Positions 53,207 through 61,237 of a stretch of 64,000 bases of DNA are shown here, piece after piece. Origin of the DNA: BOG-908 sp964242595 (GTDB taxonomy: Bacteria; Pseudomonadota; Alphaproteobacteria; Acetobacterales; Acetobacteraceae). The notes below the pieces were generated by a model. The model made no database searches. It worked only from the letters and a program-made list of their open reading frames with translations, and was not told the DNA's origin. A program made the translations under genes and the position numbers. Position 1 is the stretch's first letter, and the number at the start of each line of letters is the position of its first letter. The DNA lies in contig CAXTBC010000009.1 in the NCBI GenBank assembly GCA_964242595.1, positions 12,234 to 76,233 of the forward strand. The letters run 5' to 3'.

Positions 53207-53824
53207 CTAGCGCGAGTAGAACTCCACCACCAGGTTCGGCTCCATCGTCACCGGATAAGGCACGTCCGTCAGCTTCGGTGCCCGCGCGAACCGGCCCTTC
53301 ATCGCCCGGTGATCCACCTCGAGGTACTCCGGCACGTCGCGCTCGTTGCTCTGCGTCGCGTCCAGAACCACGGCCATCTGCTTGGACTTCTCCTTCACCT
53401 CGATCAGGTCGCCGTCTTTCACCTGGAAGCTGGCGATGTTCACCTTGCGGCCGTTCACCGTCACGTGCCCATGGTTGACGAACTGGCGGCTAGCGAACGG
53501 CGTGATGGCGAACTTCAGGCGGTAGATCACCGCGTCCAGCCGGCGCTCCAGCAGCTCAATCAGGTTCTCGCTGGTGTCGCCGCGGCGGCGCACCGCCTCC
53601 TCGTAGTACTTGCGGAACTGCTTCTCGCCGATGTTGCCGTAGTAGCCCTTCAGCCGCTGCTTGGCCTTAAGCTGGATGTTGAAGTCGCTCGGCTTGCTCT
53701 TGCGGCGCTGGCCATGCTGGCCGGGACCGTACTCGCGCTTGTTGATCGGGCTCTTCGCCCGGCCCCACAAATTCACGCCCAGGCGGCGGTCGATCTTGAA
53801 CTTGCTCTCTGTCCGCTTGGTCAT
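53207..53824 (-). CDS. rpsD: 30S ribosomal protein S4
   Basis: A 205-residue S4 that starts MTKRTESKFKIDRRLGVNLW, has YGPGQHGQRRKSKPSD and the S4 RNA-binding domain RRLDAVIYRLKFA, then FVNHGHVTVNGRKVNI, and ends in EPNLVVEFYSR. It nucleates 30S assembly. ATG 53824 follows AGGAG; the frame to 53896 is a non-conserved lead. It is an isolated rpsD, as in many alphaproteobacteria. Confidence 0.97.
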   Translation of the reverse strand: MTKRTESKFKIDRRLGVNLWGRAKSPINKREYGPGQHGQRRKSKPSDFNIQLKAKQRLKGYYGNIGEKQFRKYYEEAVRRRGDTSENLIELLERRLDAVIYRLKFAITPFASRQFVNHGHVTVNGRKVNIASFQVKDGDLIEVKEKSKQMAVVLDATQSNERDVPEYLEVDHRAMKGRFARAPKLTDVPYPVTMEPNLVVEFYSR

Positions 53825-54082
53825 GCGGATACTCCTGTGCTTATGCGCCGCGCGGGTGTCCCGCTCTGGCTTGTTGCACCGGTAGGCCCCACGCAAACGC
53901 GTGTGGCGGGAGCAGGCCCCGAAGGCCCGTCCACGTTCCCGGCAATCCGAGGCCGCTACTTAGCATCGGTTGGCAGGCGCCGCAAACCACCGCCCGGCAG
54001 CCGCCGCAAATCTTCAAACTATCACACAACCCCGTCCGCCCTGCGCTAAACGCACTCCAAAAAGCGCCCCGCCGGAGACCCC

Positions 54083-55501
54083 ATGCTCGTCCACTTTACA
54101 CCGTCCTCCGACATCATCGTCGCCATGCTGGTGATGTGCTTCTTCCTGGTGCTGGCGTTCGAGGCCACCAACGGCTTCCACGACACGTCCAACGCGGTCG
54201 CCACCGTCATCTACACCAACGCGCTCAAGCCGGTGCCCGCCGTGCTGTGGTCCGGCCTGCTGAACTTCATCGGCGTGCTGGTGGGCGGCATCGCGGTCGC
54301 CTACGCCCTGGTGGAGATCCTGCCGCCGGACGTGCTCACCCCGCCTGACGGCTCGCCGGCAGTGCCCATGCTGGTCTCCATCTTCGCCTCCGCGCTGTTC
54401 TGGAACGTTGCCACCTGGTATTTCGGCATCCCCAACAGCTCCAGCCACTGCATCATCGGCGCGCTCATCGGCGTGGCCTGCGGCGACGCGCTGCTGAAGG
54501 CCCGCGGCCTGGGCCAGGGCGTGGACTGGCACCAGATCGTCAAGGTGCTCGAGGCGCTCGCCCTCTCGCCCATCCTCGGCCTGGTGCTGGCAGGCGGGCT
54601 GTATCTCCTGCTGCGTGTCACCATCCGCCACGGCCACCTGTTCGAGCCGCCCGAGGAGGGACAGGCGCCGGTCTGGTGGCTGCGCGCCCTGCTGATCCTC
54701 ACCTGCACGAGCGTCAGCTTCGGCCACGGCACCAACGACGGGCAGAAGAGCATCGGCCTGATCATGCTCACCATCATCGGCCTGATGCCCGCCACCTACG
54801 CGCTGAACCCCAACGTGCCGCACCAACTCGAACAGCTCAGCATGAATGCCGGCGCCGCCATCCCGCTGATCGGGAAATACGGTGACGACCTGAAGGAGGC
54901 AGGCGTGCGCGCCGCCACCGCCCTGCAGCAGGCCGGCCCGGAGCTTGGCAGGCAGGCCGCCCAGCCGCCCGCCGGCACCCCGCAAGCCGACCCGGCCCGC
55001 GCCACCCCCGCCCAGCTGCGCGGCGACGTCTACACCGTGCTGAGCGAGCTCAAGCACGTCACCGAATCGGCCGACGCCACCGCGCAGGAGAAAGCGGCGG
55101 CCAGGAAGCTGAACGTCGAGATGGGCCCGCCCGTGCAGTACGCGCCCTACTGGGTGCGGGTGCTCAGCGCAGTCTGCCTCGGCCTGGGCACCATGGTGGG
55201 CTACAAGCGCGTGGTGCGCACGCTGGGCGAGAAGCTCGGCAAGCAGCACATGACCCCCGGCCAGGGCGCCAGCGCGGAGCTGGTCGGCTCCATCCTGATC
55301 GGCACGGCTGGCTTCACCGGCCTGCCCGTCAGCACCACCCACATCATCACCAGCGGCATCGCCGGCACCATGATCGCGGGCGGGCAGGGGGTGCAGGGCG
55401 GCATGCTGGTTCGCATCGGCCTGGCCTGGCTGTTCACCTTGCCGGTCACCATCCTGCTGGGCGGCGGGCTTTTTTACCTGCTCGACAATCCTCGGTTCTG
55501 A
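54083..55501 (+). CDS. inorganic phosphate transporter (PiT family)
   Basis: A 472-residue membrane protein. Both PiT signature repeats are present: FEATNGFHDTSNAVATVIYT in the first half and GTNDGQKSIGLIML in the middle, and a third, GTAGFTGLPVSTTHIITS, near the C-terminus. A cytoplasmic or periplasmic loop of about 100 residues (270-370), rich in Ala/Gln/Pro, separates the halves. It imports phosphate, usually as a metal-phosphate, with protons. ATG 54083 follows GGAG. Confidence 0.92.
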   Translation: MLVHFTPSSDIIVAMLVMCFFLVLAFEATNGFHDTSNAVATVIYTNALKPVPAVLWSGLLNFIGVLVGGIAVAYALVEILPPDVLTPPDGSPAVPMLVSIFASALFWNVATWYFGIPNSSSHCIIGALIGVACGDALLKARGLGQGVDWHQIVKVLEALALSPILGLVLAGGLYLLLRVTIRHGHLFEPPEEGQAPVWWLRALLILTCTSVSFGHGTNDGQKSIGLIMLTIIGLMPATYALNPNVPHQLEQLSMNAGAAIPLIGKYGDDLKEAGVRAATALQQAGPELGRQAAQPPAGTPQADPARATPAQLRGDVYTVLSELKHVTESADATAQEKAAARKLNVEMGPPVQYAPYWVRVLSAVCLGLGTMVGYKRVVRTLGEKLGKQHMTPGQGASAELVGSILIGTAGFTGLPVSTTHIITSGIAGTMIAGGQGVQGGMLVRIGLAWLFTLPVTILLGGGLFYLLDNPRF

Positions 55502-55503
55502 GG

Positions 55504-55718
55504 TGAAGAAGGCAAGCATGGGGCTCTGCCCCAAACCCCGCTGGGGCCTTGAGGCCCCAGACCCCCGCCACCAAAGAATATAATTAACTGGTTCGCGGGA
55601 TTTCGGTAAGCAAACCGACCCGAAAAATTCCTCGTTGAGCTAATGGCATTCTAAACAGATGGGGGTCTGGGGCCTCAAGGCCCCAGCGGGGTTTGGGGCA
55701 GAGCCCCATTCTTGCCTA
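55504..55718. repeat. family B repeat, best complete pair
   Basis: Left arm GGGGCTCTGCCCCAAACCCC with GGGGCCTTGAGGCCCCAGAC, right arm GGGGGTCTGGGGCCTCAAGG with GGGGTTTGGGGCAGAGCCCC: two long inverse arms of about 55 bp around 100 AT-rich bases (AAAGAATATAATTAACTGG). Confidence 0.9.
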
Positions 55719-55773
55719 CCTCCGCCCCGTGTTTTTCGCTTTGTCTTTTCCAAAACAGGCGCCTCCTCTCCCC

Positions 55774-55980
55774 ATGATCCAACGCAGCGACATCATCTGG
55801 CTCGGCATCTCCGCCGGCGTCACCGGCGGCCTGGTCGGCGGCATGCTGCTCGGCATCGGCCTGGCCATGATGATCGAGCACATCAACATCGGCCTCCTCC
55901 TCATCGTCCCCGCCGCTCCCGCCTCCAGCCTGATCGGCTGGCTGCTCTCCCGCCGCCTCGCCCGCCAGCTGGAGCGCTGA
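55774..55980 (+). CDS. 68-residue two-helix membrane protein
   Basis: MIQRSDIIWLGISAGVTGG begins the first hydrophobic, Gly-rich helix (about 8-30), NIGLLLIVPAAP the second (about 41-60), and a basic tail SRRLARQLER follows. No family is recognised. Its stop (55978-55980) is immediately followed by the apparent CTG start of a glycosyltransferase, so the two are likely coupled and the small protein may help anchor it or its lipid substrate (inference). Confidence 0.6.
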   Translation: MIQRSDIIWLGISAGVTGGLVGGMLLGIGLAMMIEHINIGLLLIVPAAPASSLIGWLLSRRLARQLER

Positions 55981-55981
55981 G

Positions 55982-56983
55982 CTGCCGCAAAGCTGGCTGT
56001 TCCTCGCCGGCCGCCTTTGGCTGCCGGCAGGCGACCCCTACAAGTCCGGCCTGGGCGGCACCGAACAGGCGGTCATCGCCCTCACCACGGCGCTGGCCGC
56101 AAGCGGCCACCACGTGACCGTCGCCGGCGCCTCACCCACCCCCCGCACGATCGGCGGCGTCGCCTGGCTCCCACCCGGCCCGATCCCCCAGGCTGAGGCC
56201 ACCGTCGCCGTCAACGACGCCAGCCTGCTGCCGGAAAGCTGCGCCCGCCCCACGGTGTGGTTCCACAACGAGGTGGAGTTCTGGCGCGAGGCCCGCAAAG
56301 CCCGCCTGCCGGCGCTGTGGCGGCACCGCCCCGCCGCCGTGTTCATCGGTCGAGAACAGGCCAGGCATGCCGCCTTCCTGCTGCCCTTCGCCCGCCGCCA
56401 CGTCATCCCCTACGGCCTGCCGGACCGGGTCCGCACCGCCGCCCCCGCCGCGGCCCCGCCGCCGCCGCACGCCGCCTTCACCAGCCAAGCCTATCGCGGC
56501 CTGCGCGAGGTGATCGCGCTTTGGCGCCGCGCCGTCGCCCCGCAAATCCCGCACGCCCGCCTCGCCGCCTACATCGATGCCAAGGACGTCCCCGCCTACG
56601 CCGCTCTTGCCGCCGGCGCGCCCTCCATCACGGTTGCCCCACGCATCGGCAACGACGGCGTGCTCGGCGTGCTGCGCGGCGCCCGCCTGCTGCTGGCCCC
56701 CGGCCACCGCTCGGAAACCTTCTGCATGGCCGCCGCCGAGGCCATCGCAATGGGCGTCCCCGTCATCACCCGCGGCATCGGCGCCTTGAAGGAACGCGTC
56801 GCCAATAACGCCACCGGCTACACCTGCCGCAGCAACGCCGAGATGGCCCAGCGCACGCGCCAGGTGCTGACCGACGACGCGCTATGGTCCCGCCTGCACG
56901 CCGCAGGCGTGGCCACCCGCGCCGGCAACGGCTGGGATCGGGCTGCCAAGGCGTGGGAGGAGGCAATCCTGCCCGTCGGCTGA
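55982..56983 (+). CDS. glycosyltransferase family 4, apparent CTG start
   Basis: About 333 residues. Homology begins well upstream of the first canonical start (GTG 56114): the frame reads SWLFLAGRLWLPAGDPYKSG and then GLGGTEQAVIALTTALAASG, the classic GT4 N-terminus. Between the upstream stop (about 55932) and 56114 there is no ATG, GTG or TTG in frame. CTG 55982, seven bases after GGAG and just past the stop of the previous gene, is the best start. The C-terminal domain has APGHRSETFCMAAAEAIAMG. Donor and acceptor are unknown. Confidence 0.75.
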   Translation: MPQSWLFLAGRLWLPAGDPYKSGLGGTEQAVIALTTALAASGHHVTVAGASPTPRTIGGVAWLPPGPIPQAEATVAVNDASLLPESCARPTVWFHNEVEFWREARKARLPALWRHRPAAVFIGREQARHAAFLLPFARRHVIPYGLPDRVRTAAPAAAPPPPHAAFTSQAYRGLREVIALWRRAVAPQIPHARLAAYIDAKDVPAYAALAAGAPSITVAPRIGNDGVLGVLRGARLLLAPGHRSETFCMAAAEAIAMGVPVITRGIGALKERVANNATGYTCRSNAEMAQRTRQVLTDDALWSRLHAAGVATRAGNGWDRAAKAWEEAILPVG

Positions 56984-57324
56984 CCAGCACAGCCTGGTCA
57001 TACCAATGGCCGGGACTTCTCGGGAGGCCAAGGGGCTCTGCTCCTGAACCCCGCTGAGGACCAGTCCTTAGTGCCTGTTAGAAACTCGGATCGTAAGTCG
57101 CTTTCAATACGCTTCTTTGTCAGCCTCTCGGCAATACTCAGAACAGCCGCAGAGACAAGCTAATCGACGTAGGGCTGACGTAAACACAAATTGTGAGCAA
57201 GTAAGCACGTGATCCTTTTTCGAAGAAGAACCGAGGGTTTTTGTCGACCGGGCTGAAGGCTCATTGGTTGACACCCACCCAGAAAATCGGCATTCGGCTC
57301 CCCCCTTCAAACAACCGCCTGCTT
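56984..57324. other. intergenic interval with repeat fragments
   Basis: It holds a family B half (57018-57075, AAGGGGCTCTGCTCCTGAAC then GAGGACCAGTCCTTAGTGCC) and a much decayed family A half (57208-57245, GATCCTTTTTCGAAGAAGAA). No gene is visible. Confidence 0.6.
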
Positions 57325-58110
57325 CTACTGGCCTACCACCACCGACCCCAATCCGCTCACGTCCTTCTCGATCTGTCCCGGCGCCTTGGCAAACCGCACC
57401 GAGCCCATGCCGGACAGGTCGACTTGCGCTGCGTCCACGTCCGCGCCGAAGTCGATGCTGCCGGCGCCGCTGGAGGTCAGCTTCGCCTTCCCGATGTGAC
57501 CGGACGCCACGTGCAGCCGGCCGGCTCCGCTCAGGTCCAAGGTCAGAAGCGGCATGGACGCTTGGGCGACCTCCACCTGTGCGTGGCCGGAGATGTCCAC
57601 GTGGCCGGGCCCGTCCGCACGGGTGATCCGCACCGCGCCGGCGCCGCTGATCGTGGCCTGCAAGGCTGTCACCGCCTCGTCGGAGATCTCGGCAGCGCCG
57701 GACAGGTCCAGCGTCAGCGTGCCGCCGACTTGGCCTACGGTATACTGGCCGACTCCGGACTCCTCGATGCGCACCGCCACACCCGGGGGCACGCGCACGG
57801 ACAGCGTCAGCGTGGGCGCGGTGGACGGTGTTGCCTGGAAGCAGGAACCGGGATGAGTGTGGACGCGTGCGGTCCTGCCGCTCTCCAGCAACAGGTGGTC
57901 GATCTCCTCAGGGTGCTCGGCTGTGGTCTCTATCACGACCTGGCCGTGCAAGCCCGCATCCGGCGTAATCCGCACGCTGCGGGCGCATGGGGAATCCACC
58001 GATAGCCCGGTGCCCTGCAGGGTGGTGGATAGGGTCGCGGCCTGGGCGGCACCGCACAGGGCGGCCGTGGTGACAATCAGTCCGGCAAGCAGCAGGTGGC
58101 GAGTAGTCAT
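57325..58110 (-). CDS. GIN-domain (DUF2807-like) exported protein
   Basis: A 261-residue protein with a signal peptide (1-24, ending GAAQA). A regular beta-helix-like series follows in which short strands alternate with SGAGAV/SGAGRL/SGAGSI/SGMGSV turns, the hallmark of the putative auto-transporter adhesin head GIN domain. It is periplasmic or surface exposed; no function is established. ATG 58110 follows GGAGGTTG, a strong site. It stands alone. Confidence 0.8.
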   Translation of the reverse strand: MTTRHLLLAGLIVTTAALCGAAQAATLSTTLQGTGLSVDSPCARSVRITPDAGLHGQVVIETTAEHPEEIDHLLLESGRTARVHTHPGSCFQATPSTAPTLTLSVRVPPGVAVRIEESGVGQYTVGQVGGTLTLDLSGAAEISDEAVTALQATISGAGAVRITRADGPGHVDISGHAQVEVAQASMPLLTLDLSGAGRLHVASGHIGKAKLTSSGAGSIDFGADVDAAQVDLSGMGSVRFAKAPGQIEKDVSGLGSVVVGQ

Positions 58111-58467
58111 GGCAACCTCCAGATGGATGTGACTAGCAGTGCAGGCGACGTGCCAAGCAATAACCCATTGACCGAAAATGAAACTTCTCGCTTAAAAGCT
58201 ACAAAGTGGCCTGATACGCCATTTCAGGTGGCCGGCCACGCTGACCAGGGTGACGAATCGATGGCGACGGCTGCCGCACCGTCCTCCATGCCCGGGCGGC
58301 CGTAACCCCAGGCGGCAAAGATGGCGCGTACGCCTCAGCCGCGTGCGGCCGCCACGTCGTTGGCGTGGTCACCGGCCACCAGCGCTCCGGCGTGGCGCCT
58401 GCCAGCGCTCGCGTGCCCAGCACGTGCCGCGGTCGGGCTTGTAAGCCACTGTCGCTGCCGCCCCGCT
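58111..58467. other. gene-free interval
   Basis: 357 bases. Its first 80 bases should contain the GIN-domain gene promoter. The GC-rich remainder shows open frames only as extensions of neighbours; no repeat copy or RNA structure was recognised. Confidence 0.45.
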
Positions 58468-59274
58468 TCAGCACCGCCCCGCCAAAGCCCCAGCAACCAC
58501 CCGTCCCCGCTCCACCCCGCCACGCAGCCGAGCGGGGCGCTGGGGATAGCGTAGATCGAGCCGCCCCAGCACGGCCGGCAACCCCGCCGCGCACCAGGCG
58601 CGCCCGATCCGCGCCGCCGGGCCCAGCGTGGCCAAGCCCACCTTCGCGAGCCGCGCACGCACCGCCGGCAGGGTGTCCGCACGGCCGCCGATGACGTCCT
58701 GGGCCGACAGTCCGTGGTCCGCCAGCACGTCCTTCGGCAGCAGGCAGCGGCCGCTTGCGGCCAGCGCGTGGATGTTGCGCAGCTGTCCGGCGATGCCGTA
58801 GCCGGCGCCGAGCGCCCGCAAACGCTCCAGGGCGGCCGGCGGGGCACCGAGCGCCTGGCCGGCGGCCACCGCCAGCGCCCCGGCCCCGTGCGACAGCCAG
58901 CCTTGCCAGGCCTCCAGCGTCGCAAAGCCGCCCTCGGCTTCCGCCTCGCGGGCCTCCACCATGGCCAGCAGCAGGCCCGCGTCCAAGTGCCCGTCCCGGA
59001 CAGCCGCGTGCAGCGGGGCTGCCACCTCATGCGCCCGGGCCGCGCCCTCCACCACCTCGCGCCACCATTGCAGGCGGATCAGCGCCAGGCCCGGCTCGCG
59101 CGTCACCTCGCAGGCGCGCGCCAGCTCGTGGTTGAAGGCGTAGAGGGTGAACAGGGTGGACCGGCCAGCGGCGGCCGCGAACAGGGCACAGAAGTAGCGG
59201 TCCGGATCGTGCCGGCGCACCAGCGCGCCCAAGTCCGGACTGTCGGGAACCGGGCGGGGAGGAGCACCTGTCAC
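58468..59274 (-). CDS. squalene/phytoene synthase-like protein lacking Asp motifs (NDUFAF6-like)
   Basis: About 268 residues of the trans-isoprenyl synthase fold: RRHDPDRYFCALFA, LFTLYAFNHELARACE, IRLQWWREVV, then YGIAGQLRNIHALAASGRCL. In true squalene or phytoene synthases the two DxxxD boxes bind Mg-diphosphate; here the positions read NHELA and HALAA, so the catalytic aspartates are absent. Such proteins resemble NDUFAF6, a complex I assembly factor. The start is uncertain: GTG 59274 was chosen, TTG 59328 is possible. Divergent from sodB. Confidence 0.78.
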   Translation of the reverse strand: MTGAPPRPVPDSPDLGALVRRHDPDRYFCALFAAAAGRSTLFTLYAFNHELARACEVTREPGLALIRLQWWREVVEGAARAHEVAAPLHAAVRDGHLDAGLLLAMVEAREAEAEGGFATLEAWQGWLSHGAGALAVAAGQALGAPPAALERLRALGAGYGIAGQLRNIHALAASGRCLLPKDVLADHGLSAQDVIGGRADTLPAVRARLAKVGLATLGPAARIGRAWCAAGLPAVLGRLDLRYPQRPARLRGGVERGRVVAGALAGRC

Positions 59275-59382
59275 CTGCTTGACGCCTGCATGATGGAACA
59301 ATAGCCCTGCGCTGCGTTGTGGCTGCAAGACGCGGGCTGGCGATATGCCGCGCGCACCCCTTCGACCAGACGGAGAATGCCC

Positions 59383-59985
59383 ATGGCCTTCGAACTACCG
59401 CCCCTTCCTTTCGAGACCAACGCACTGGCCGGTGCCGGCATGTGCCAGGAGACGCTGGAGCTGCATCACGGCAAGCACCACCAGGCCTACATCACCGCGC
59501 TGAACGGCTTCGTCGAGAAGGATAGCTCCCTGCAGGGCAAGAGCCTCGACGAGATCGTGACGTTGACGGCGCAGACGCCGGGCCCGGTGTTCAACAACGC
59601 CGGGCAGCACTGGAACCACATCCTGTTCTGGCAGAACCTTTCGCCCAAGGGCGGCCAGGTTCCCGGCAAGCTCCAGGCCAAGATCGAGTCCGACCTCGGT
59701 GGCACGGAGAAGTTCAAGGAGACATTCAAGGCTGCCTCGATCAGCCAGTTCGGCTCCGGCTGGGCCTGGCTGGTGCTGGGCAAGGACGGCAAGTTGGCCG
59801 TGACCAAGACGCCCAACGGCTCCAACCCGCTAGCCACTGGCGAGGGCAAGGTGCTGCTCGGCCTGGATGTCTGGGAGCACAGCTACTATCTGGACTTCCG
59901 CAACCGCCGGCCGGACTACGTGACCAACTACCTCGACAAGCTTGCCAACTACGAGTTCGCCGAGGCGCAGTTGCAGGCAGCGTGA
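59383..59985 (+). CDS. sodB: superoxide dismutase (Fe or Fe/Mn type)
   Basis: A 200-residue SOD. Metal ligands are His28 (ELHHGKHHQAYI), His79 (AGQHWNHILFW), Asp162 and His166 (LDVWEHSYYLDF). Gln75, before the second ligand, matches the Fe-type outer-sphere glutamine of E. coli SodB; the Mn-type Gln position later in the chain is occupied by Gly. It is cytosolic, converting superoxide to H2O2 and O2. ATG 59383 follows GGAG. Confidence 0.94.
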   Translation: MAFELPPLPFETNALAGAGMCQETLELHHGKHHQAYITALNGFVEKDSSLQGKSLDEIVTLTAQTPGPVFNNAGQHWNHILFWQNLSPKGGQVPGKLQAKIESDLGGTEKFKETFKAASISQFGSGWAWLVLGKDGKLAVTKTPNGSNPLATGEGKVLLGLDVWEHSYYLDFRNRRPDYVTNYLDKLANYEFAEAQLQAA

Positions 59986-60051
59986 TAGCACGTGACGCGG
60001 CACCAGTAAGGGGTGCATAAGCCCCGTATCCTTTCGGGATCGGACAGGTTG

Positions 60052-60315
60052 ATGACGGCTTCGAGTGCAGGACCCTTTGCGCTACCGATGATGTTCACCG
60101 AGCTTGCGATGGCAAGCTGGGAGACGGTGTGGCACCGCACGGCACTGATGGCGAGCGGCGCCTGCACGCATGCCGAGTACGAGCGCATGGTGCACGAGAA
60201 AATGCGCGCTATGCAGTTAGCCGGGATGGCGTTGATGACGGGGCAGAGCACGGAGGCAGTGCTGCGTCCGTTCCACAAGCGGGCGACGGCGAATGCCAAG
60301 CGGCTGCGGACTTAA
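60052..60315 (+). CDS. small phasin-like helical protein
   Basis: About 87 residues, strongly helical and amphipathic: MFTELAMASWETVWHRTALM, then YERMVHEKMRAMQLAGMALM and a basic tail FHKRATANAKRLR. It resembles short phasin-like proteins of Acetobacteraceae (from memory); these may coat PHA granules, but no phaC is nearby. ATG 60052 was chosen; 60013 and 60088 are alternatives. It follows sodB by 66 bases. Confidence 0.55.
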   Translation: MTASSAGPFALPMMFTELAMASWETVWHRTALMASGACTHAEYERMVHEKMRAMQLAGMALMTGQSTEAVLRPFHKRATANAKRLRT

Positions 60316-60442
60316 GAGAATCCAAGAAGTTCTTTCTTAAAAGAAAACAGAAGATCTCACCTTATCGTGCAGGCTACGGAAAATCTATCGGTTAATAGAT
60401 CGAGGTTTTTGGTGCACTTCAAGAAAGAAAAACCTCCTTACT
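60312..60442. repeat. family A repeat, degenerate pair
   Basis: Left half CAAGAAGTTCTTTCTTAAAA, right half CACTTCAAGAAAGAAAAACC, both worn. It lies between convergent genes and overlaps the aldolase stop region. Confidence 0.6.
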
Positions 60443-61082
60443 TCTGCTGCCCATACCCGCGAAACATGATCTCGGCCTCGTCCAGCGCGTCAGAACTCAA
60501 CTCCCTCCCGCCCCCTAACAGCAGCGCCCCATACGACACTGCCGCTTGCTCCTCCACCTCCTCGGCTACTGCCAGCGCCTGCTCCCAGGTTCCGCCAATT
60601 GCGATTTGACCGTGGTTGGCCATCAGGCAGGCGCGGCTGCCGGCCATGGTGGCCACCACTGACTCGGCCAGCGCTTGCGTCCCGAATGTAGCGTAGGGTG
60701 CCACGCGGACCATCGGGCTGCCGGTCACCAGCACCATGTAGTGGATCGGCTCGATCGCCCGGCCGCAGCAGGCCAGGATGGTGGCGTGACGCGAGTGGCA
60801 GTGCACCACCGCATGGGCGTCCTGCCGCCCGGCCAGGATGTAATGGTGCATGCGAAACTCGGTGGACGGAAGCAGGCCGCCTTGCGCCGGCCTGCCGTCC
60901 TCCGCCACGAACACCATGCTATCGGGCGTGAGCGCTGCCGGTGGAATGCCGCTCGGGGTAACCACCATGCCGCCCGCCACACGCAGGCTGGCGTTGCCGC
61001 TGGTGCCACGGTTCAGGCCGCTCGCGTGCATGCGTTGCATGATCTGGACCAGGGCTGTGCGGGCTTGCGGTTCGGTCAGCAT
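60438..61082 (-). CDS. class II aldolase/adducin family protein
   Basis: A 214-residue zinc-dependent aldolase of the fuculose-phosphate aldolase/ribulose-phosphate epimerase group. GLNRGTSGNASLR is the phosphate-binding loop. Glu75 is a probable catalytic acid; His94, His96 (VVHCHSRHA) and His157 (LMANHGQIA) are zinc ligands. It probably cleaves or epimerises a sugar phosphate. ATG 61082; upstream is a family A repeat separating it from fhs. Confidence 0.88.
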   Translation of the reverse strand: MLTEPQARTALVQIMQRMHASGLNRGTSGNASLRVAGGMVVTPSGIPPAALTPDSMVFVAEDGRPAQGGLLPSTEFRMHHYILAGRQDAHAVVHCHSRHATILACCGRAIEPIHYMVLVTGSPMVRVAPYATFGTQALAESVVATMAGSRACLMANHGQIAIGGTWEQALAVAEEVEEQAAVSYGALLLGGGRELSSDALDEAEIMFRGYGQQK

Positions 61083-61097
61083 GCGGTCGGCCTACAA

Positions 61098-61234
61098 AAG
61101 AAAGGAAGCAGTTCTTTTTTGAAGAAAAGAACCAAAAAACTTTTGCTCCTTAGTCGGGCGCCGGCAGAAAGAGCTACCCTAATTTTCAAAAGTTCTTTGC
61201 TTCTTTCTTTCAAGAAAGAAGGCCTTGCTTCCTT
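61098..61234. repeat. family A repeat, complete pair
   Basis: AAAGGAAGCAGTTCTTTTTT at the left and TTTCAAGAAAGAAGGCCTTG at the right. It lies between the fhs stop and the aldolase start on the same strand. Confidence 0.82.
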
Positions 61235-61237
61235 GCC

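Noticed and set aside
60001..60050. Two small hairpins after sodB as a terminator
   Set aside because: Stems are only 4-5 bp and lack a following T-run; too weak to call.
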